Made by a program: the position numbers and the translations under genes. Under the pieces are notes generated by a model. It ran no database searches, was not told the origin of the DNA, and worked only from the letters and a program-made list of their open reading frames with translations. Below, one piece after another: positions 58,540-64,000 of a stretch of DNA of 64,000 nt (position 1 is the first letter of the stretch; each line of letters begins with the position of its first letter). Source of the stretch: Dromiciops gliroides (lineage: Eukaryota; Chordata; Mammalia; Microbiotheria; Microbiotheriidae); NCBI RefSeq assembly GCF_019393635.1, contig NC_057862.1, forward strand, positions 265,126,441 to 265,190,440, in the 5' to 3' direction.

Positions 58540-60020
58540 AATAAACATTATACCTCTGAATTCATGCAAAACATATTTCCATATTAGCCATGTTGCAAAA
58601 AAAAACTATAAAGAAACAAATATAAAGTGATAAAAGTATGCTTCAATCTGTACTCAGAGTTCATCAATTATCTCTCTGAAGATGGAGAACACTTTTCATA
58701 ATGAGACCTTTGGAATTGTCATAGATCATTGTATCAATCAGGATAGTTAAGTCTTTCACAGTTGATCATCCTTAAAATATTGCTGCAGTTGTGTATAATG
58801 TCCTCTTGATTCTACTCATTTCACTTTGTATCAGTTCATATAAGTCTTCCCAGGTTTTTTCTGGGGAAACCATCCCCTTGATAACTTCTTCTAACACAAT
58901 AGAATTCCATCAATATCATACACCACAACTTGTTCAGCCATCTCCAATTGATGGGCATCCCCTCAATATCCAATTCTTTGCTACCATAAAAATGTGGGTC
59001 CTTTTCTTTTTTCCTTTGATCTCTTTGGGATACAAACCTAGTGGTGATATTCTGGGGTCAAAGTGTATACACAGTTTTAGAGCCCTTTGGGCATAGTTTC
59101 AAATTGTTTTCCAGAATGATTGGACCAGTTTACAATTCTACCAATAGTACATTACTGGACCTATTTTTCCATATCCCCTCCACCTTTTGTCATTTTTTTC
59201 CTTTTCTGTGATGTTAGCCAATGTGATAGGTATGACATGTACCTCAGAATTGTTTTAATTTGTATTTTTCTAATTAGTGGTTATATAGAACATTTTTTAC
59301 TCTGACTATATCAGCTTTGATTTCTGAAAATTACCTGTTTATATCCTTTGATTATCAATTGCAGGATGTCTCTAATTTTTAAAAATTTGACTCATTTCAC
59401 TATATATTTGGGGGCTTGGGGTTTTTTTACATGTGTAATTATGTAAAACATTATCATTTTGGTCATTTTGTACAAGAAAACTTGAATAAAAGGGAAAAAA
59501 TGAAAAAAGTTAAAAATAGCATGCTTCAGTCTGTATTCAATCAATATCACTTCTTTCTTTGGAGGTGGATAGTATGCTTCATCATTAGTCCTTTGGGATT
59601 ATCTTAGGTCATTATATTGCTCAGAATAGCTAAGTCATTCACAGATCTTCATCAAACAATATTGTTATCTCTGTGCAGGGTTCTCTTGGTTCTGCTCACT
59701 TCACCATACATCAGTTCACACAAGTTTTTCCAGACCTTCCTGAAATCATCCTGCTTGTCATTTCTTATTCACTATATATTTGATAAATGAGACCTTTATA
59801 AGAGAAACTTGCTGTCAAAAATTTTTCCCCGCTATCTGCTTTCCTTCTCATTTCGGCTGCATTGGTTTTGTTTGTGCAAAAAAAAAATTTAATTTCATGT
59901 AATCAAAATTAACCATTTTACTTCTCATGATTCTCTCTCTCTCTCTCTTTTTCTCTCTCTCTCTCACTTTCTCACTCTCATTTCATCATAAACTCTTCCC
60001 TTATCCACAGATCTGATAGG
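58540..60020 (-). repeat. Two or three antisense L1 3' ends in series
   Basis: 58540-59375 covers the 3' UTR and ORF2 C-terminus (AATTGATGGGCATCCCCTCA). 59395-59770 is a second antisense 3' UTR. 59770-59925 is more ORF2. (TC)n follows at 59934-59966. Confidence 0.82.
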
Positions 60021-60047
60021 CTTAGGAATTCTTTAACTTTTTTGGGG

Positions 60048-60187
60048 GGGGGGGCCCACCAGGCAATGAGGGTTAAGTGGCTTGCCCAGGGTCACACAGC
60101 TAGTGTCAGGTGTCTGAGGCTGGATTTGAACTCAGGTCTTCCTGAATTCAGGGCCAGTGTTCTATTCACTGCGCCACCTAGCTTCCC
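60048..60187 (-). repeat. tRNA-headed CORE-SINE
   Basis: Antisense copy with the duplication GCTTAGGAATTCT at 60020 and 60191. Confidence 0.92.
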
Positions 60188-60261
60188 CTTGCTTAGGAAT
60201 TCTAATCCAGTAGTAGGAGTTTAATAACTAATTTCCAAGTAACTCACTCTCTGGTTTCTCT

Positions 60262-61011
60262 CTCTCTTTTTTTTTTCCCAAGGCTATGGACTTTATTGGT
60301 TTTAAAAAAAACTCCTTACGATGGCAGTGAGTATCCTTCTATCCAAGTTACCCAAATGGCATAAAAGAGACCAGAAGTTTGGGCTTAGGGGGTGGGGAAG
60401 TCACTCCAGAAACCCACCCAGGAAAGCTAATAACTATTGCCACTGGAATTTATGGGATGGGACGGGAAGCATGCTGAGGCAGGGACAGGGAGGTTGAGTC
60501 AAAACGGTGGTGGAGAGGAAAAGGTGTCCAAGGTGGGGGCGGCAGCAAAAATCTTTCCTTTTGTTGGGAGGTGGGAAGGGTGGGAGGAACAGGATTTCCC
60601 ATTTGGGGGTACTAACTGTGAAGATCCATCTGAGGTGCAAAGGGGGGCCGGACCTCAGGCATGGGGTTCACAAGAAGGCAACACACCATTCTCAAAGGCA
60701 GCCAAAGCAATCCCAAGACTGCTTGGCATTAGCCCCATAGGTGTCTTTGAGCTACTCCCGGAAGAGGTCTTCATCTTTTTTCAGCACCAAGAACTGGCCC
60801 AGAACCACATAGGCCATGTCGAAGCCCTTGTCCTCGAGCTTCTTGCCCAGTACTTCTCCGATGCCCACCAGGCTGCCCACGGGCCATGGGCTCGGCCATG
60901 AAGTCGCAGTGCTTCTGGGAGGTCGTCATAGCTCCTCACTACTGACTGGGGCTCCCATAACAGTCACACTCCCGCCAACCAGTCTCTCCCGCCACTGCCT
61001 CAATCCCGCAC
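60262..61011 (-). pseudogene. BANF1: Processed BANF1 pseudogene (barrier-to-autointegration factor)
   Basis: BANF1 encodes a small chromatin protein that bridges DNA and LEM-domain nuclear-envelope proteins. The minus strand from 60929 reads [16 protein letters not shown]. After a loss of about 8 bases it continues in another frame as [38 protein letters not shown] and NAKQS, ending at TGA 60668. Against the 89-aa human protein as remembered, FREW has TGG to TAG and CLREW has CGA to TGA. The 3' UTR ends with AATAAAGTCCATAG and an A-run (T-run at 60265-60278). There are no introns, and a 15-bp duplication CTCTCTGGTTTCTCT lies at 60247-60261 and 61012-61026. This is a retrocopy made by L1 machinery and it is non-functional. 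The parent gene is intact elsewhere. Confidence 0.93.
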
Positions 61012-61026
61012 CTCTCTGGTTTCTCT

Positions 61027-61330
61027 TAAAGGACATCAGAAAGTTTTACAGTTTCAAGCAACATTATGCTCCCTCATAAGTACTTTTTCCAGTTGTAGTT
61101 CCCAAAGAATCTATAAGAGGCCACAACATTTTTTTCAAAGGTGCCCTTATCCTTTCTTTCATAGGCACCCCCAAAATTAACAGTCCTTTTTGAAACTACA
61201 TATCCATCTCTATTCCAGAACTGGGCAGCCATGGTAGTCACTTAATCCAAATTTATAATAACCTGCAATTATTCAGATGTGGTTCCAAAGGTTTGTCATG
61301 CCGGGGTGGGAGAGGGGATAAGCTCCCACT
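61027..61330. other. Intergenic, unassigned
   Basis: No coding signal or recognised repeat. Confidence 0.4.
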
Positions 61331-61334
61331 CTCT

Positions 61335-62015
61335 ATAAAATGCTCCAATAGTGTGTGTCTCAAATAGCCTCTGACAACTGAAGCCCAACTCCTAGCCTTC
61401 TCGTGGCGGAACTGTTTCCACTAACAGGAGAAGGGATGAAGGCAAGTCACTGGCACCTTAAAAACCAGTCACTTCAGGCAGGTGGGGCTTGTTAGCCTTG
61501 GCAGGCAACCAGCCTAGGGGAAGGAAACCCTGATTTTAAACCTCCACTGCCTTGCAGCTATACCCATATATGGGAAAGGCTTCGGGAGTTAACCCCGAGG
61601 TTGGAGTCCCTTAGGCAGTTGGATGTTGGACATCACATCCCTCTGGCAACTCCTTTGGTGGCTCTGGTGCCAAACTGTATTGGCTCTGCCTCTCCTTTGG
61701 ATCCACCAATGTTGCAGAGAGGGAAAACCTGCTGCATGGGCAACAACTTATTTTCCAATTGATCCGCCCAGGCCAGCGCCCTGGAGAGGACACTCCAGCT
61801 ACTCCTCATGGGGTAGATACAACACGGGATGCGGCAGTTACCAGTTATAAGTCACTCAGGAGCTGTGGCTCCCGTATCAAACTGCACAGCCACACTGTGG
61901 CCTGTGGCTCTTCAAGGCACTGATCCATGGTCATCCGTGACTGATAGAGGCCTACATTCAGATGTCTTTCAGCTCACGCCTGCCTTGATGCTTATAAGGG
62001 TGCTGTTATGACAGC
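61335..62015 (+). repeat. Possible interspersed repeat, family unknown
   Basis: Text such as CCTTGGCAGGCAACCAGCCT, GGAAAGGCTTCGGGAGTTAA and CATGGGGTAGATACAACACG looks like a dispersed repeat I have seen in mammals, possibly a LINE 5' region (RTE-like). There is no frame longer than about 75 codons, and GC is higher than in the flanks. Confidence 0.4.
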
Positions 62016-62039
62016 CACTTATATTGCAGAAAATCTAGG

Positions 62040-62335
62040 CTAAAAATATTAAATCCTGATGAATTCCCCAGTTATGACCTTTGTGTCAGAAGCTACCTTT
62101 TGGCAAGAAGGCCCTGAATTATTTTGAAGACATTTTACCTCTTACTGACTTGAATGCAAGAATGTGTTGGAGTCAGTTCAAAGTGACTCAGTTGAGCCAA
62201 TTGTTAAATTTTCAATGTGAGCATTTACACCTAAGAAATTGGCAAATGCTAAAATTAGAGCTTAATTTACCATATTACTGATTTATAGACTTAAGAAAAT
62301 GATGAAGAAAATATTAATAATGCAGATTAAATTTT
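62040..62335. other. Intergenic, unassigned
   Basis: A 66-codon open stretch at 62081-62281 (+) starts MCQKLPFGKKALNYF and is rich in Leu. It may be a decayed transposase piece; not recognised. Confidence 0.3.
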
Positions 62336-62341
62336 AAAGAG

Positions 62342-63560
62342 TACATACTGGGGGGGAGGAGTTAAGCAAAGATGGTGGAGAAAAAGGCAGGTACTCACAA
62401 GAGTTCTCCCCAGACCCCTCCAAACAACTTTAAATAAGGCCTCAAAACATGTTCGCTCAGCATCAGTCCACCTAGGTCTTTACAGGTTTTTCTGAAATCT
62501 ACATGCTCATCACTTCTTATAGCACAATAGTATTCCATTACATTCATATACCACAACTTCTTCAGCCATTCCCCAATTGATGGGCATCCCTTTGGTTTCC
62601 TATTCTTTGCCACCACAAAAAGAGCTGCTATAAGTAGTTTTGGACATGTGGGTCCTTTTCCCTTTTTTATGATCTCTTTGGGATACAGACCTAGTATTAC
62701 TAAGTCATTACTGGGTATTACTGGGTCAGAGGGTATACACAGTTTAATAGCCCTTTTATAAGTTTGTAGCCCTTTCCAAATTGCTCTCCAGAATGGCTGA
62801 ATCAGTTCACAACTCCACCAATAAGGCATTAGTGTTCCAATTTTTCCACAGCTTCTCCAACATTTATTATTTTTCCTTTTTTGTCATGTTAGCCAATCTG
62901 ATTGGTGTGAGGTGGTGCCTCAAGAGTTGTTTTAATTTGCATTTCTCTAATCAATAGTGATTTAGATTACATGAGCTGATGCAAAGTGAAATGTACTAAA
63001 TACGAAGTAACATTTTAAGATGATCAGCTGTGAATGACAGCTATTTTCAGCAATACAATGATCCAGGACAACTCTGAAGGACTTATGAAAAATGTAATCC
63101 ATCTCCAGAGAAAGAACTGATGGTGTTTGAATACAGATTGAAGCATAATTATTTTTAGTTTCTTTTTCTTAAGTTTTTTGTCTGTTTTCTTTCACAACCT
63201 GACTAATATGGAAATGTTTTGCATGACTACACATGTGTAAACTTATATTGAATTGTTTGCATTCATGGAGGGGGGCAAGGGAGGGAAGAAGAGAATTTGG
63301 AACACAAAGTTTTTTGTTTTTTGTTTTTTGTTTTTTTTTGCGGGGCAATGAGGGCTAAGTGACTTGCCCAGGGTCACACAGCTAGTAAGTGTCAAGTGTC
63401 TGAGGCTGGCTTTGAACTCGGGTCCTCCTGAAACCAGAGCTAGTGCTTTACCCACTGCGCCACCTAGCTGCCCCCCCGGAACACAAAGTTTTAAAAATGG
63501 ATTTTGAAAATTGTTTTTACATGTAATTAGGGAAAAATAAAGTTCTAAATAAAGGGGAAA
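62342..63560. repeat. L1 with 5' terminus, inverted ORF2 end and 3' end
   Basis: 62342-62452 is the sense L1 5' leader (AAAGATGGTGGAGAAAAAGG). 62455-62963 is antisense ORF2 C-terminus, open for 144 codons on the minus strand with WWSCELIQPFWRAIWK and LYPKEIIKKGKGP. 62964-63560 is the sense 3' end. The two ORF2 pieces meet at almost the same L1 position. A SINE lies at 63313-63477. Confidence 0.8.
63313..63477 (-). repeat. tRNA-headed CORE-SINE
   Basis: Exact duplication GGAACACAAAGTTTT at 63298-63312 and 63478-63492. Confidence 0.94.
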
Positions 63561-63599
63561 CAGGGGGGGAAAGAAGTTAGAGATATAAATTTTCCCCTA

Positions 63600-63934
63600 A
63601 GTACCACATAAGCTACATCCTATAAATTTTGATTTGATATGTTCATATGTATGATAAAAATAGTGATTTAGAGCATTTTTTCACATGACAATAGATAACT
63701 TTGATTTCTTCATCTGAAAACTGTTCATATCCCTTGACCATTTCTCAATTGTGGAATGACTTGTATTTTTATAAATTTGATTTAGTTCCCTGTATATTTT
63801 AGAAAGAGGCCTTTTTCAGAAACTCTGGCTGTAAAAATTGTTTCCCAGCTTTCTGCTTTCCTTATAATCTTGGCTTCATTGCTTATGTTTGTACAAAACA
63901 TTTTTAATTTAATGTAATCAAAATTATCCATTTA
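63600..63934 (-). repeat. L1 ORF2 fragment, antisense
   Basis: CATCTGAAAACTGTTCATAT, CATTTCTCAATTGTGGAATG and CAGCTTTCTGCTTTCCTTAT are antisense to 38400-38540. Confidence 0.8.
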
Positions 63935-64000
63935 TGGGGCAGCTAGGTGGCACAGTGGATAGAGCACCGACTGTGGAGTCAGGAGGATCTGAGTTCAAAT
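63935..64000 (+). repeat. tRNA-headed CORE-SINE, cut by window edge
   Basis: Head GGGGCAGCTAGGTGGCACAG through GAGTTCAAAT, then the window ends. Confidence 0.9.

Noticed and set aside
60437-60901. 154-codon plus-strand open frame
   Set aside because: Antisense to the BANF1 retrocopy and its 3' UTR; long only because of GC content.
62395-62829. 144-codon minus-strand open frame as a host gene
   Set aside because: It matches the L1 ORF2 C-terminus (WWSCELIQPFW, LYPKEIIKKGKGP) seen in other copies.

Overview
This window is eukaryotic nuclear DNA from a marsupial. The evidence is its repeat content. About 40 copies or pieces of one tRNA-headed CORE-SINE (MAR1/WSINE type) are present, along with RTE-tailed SINEs, marsupial-style L1, and old L2, CR1/L3 and MIR relics. 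Species is not resolvable by eye; an Australian marsupial is a guess. I see no bacterial genes, CRISPR arrays or complete provirus.

The one clear host gene is on the minus strand: TEDC1 (tubulin epsilon and delta complex 1, C14orf80 in human). Six coding exons can be placed with AG/GT borders and consistent phases: 53781-53644, 53554-53464, 48550-48348, 28853-28701, 19685-19587 and 11762-11676. Together they give 771 nt (257 codons) with no internal stop. The promoter, with three CCAAT boxes and a GC box, lies at about 53.82-53.94 kb. The gene runs off the low-coordinate edge, because the last exon seen ends in a splice donor and no later exon was found below 11.67 kb. Introns are 88 bp, 4.9 kb, 19.5 kb, 9.0 kb, 7.8 kb and more than 11.6 kb, and most of their length is retroelement.

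Layout: 1-11.7 kb is intron 6, with a CR1/L3 copy holding a SINE that itself holds an ORF2-less L1. 11.76-19.6 kb is intron 5, with a near-perfect hairpin next to exon 6. 19.7-28.7 kb is intron 4, with L2, a solo LTR, and an ORF2-less L1 with open ORF1 at a site hit three times. 28.9-48.3 kb is intron 3, with a processed KRAB zinc-finger pseudogene, a long degraded L1 and an RTE SINE. 48.6-53.5 kb is intron 2. 53.9-64 kb lies upstream of the gene, with probable solo LTRs, L1 pieces and a processed BANF1 pseudogene at 60.27-61.01 kb.

Apart from TEDC1, the best leads are: two ORF2-less (HAL1-like) L1 copies of the same layout; A-to-G-skewed retroelement copies at 27.0, 31.6 and 32.6 kb; the 92-bp-arm hairpin beside exon 6; a SINE and L1s with twin-priming-type inversions; and tandem SINE pairs that share one outer target-site duplication. 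Repeat borders are by eye and mostly good to about 10-30 bp. Family names rest on remembered consensus sequences, not a database search.
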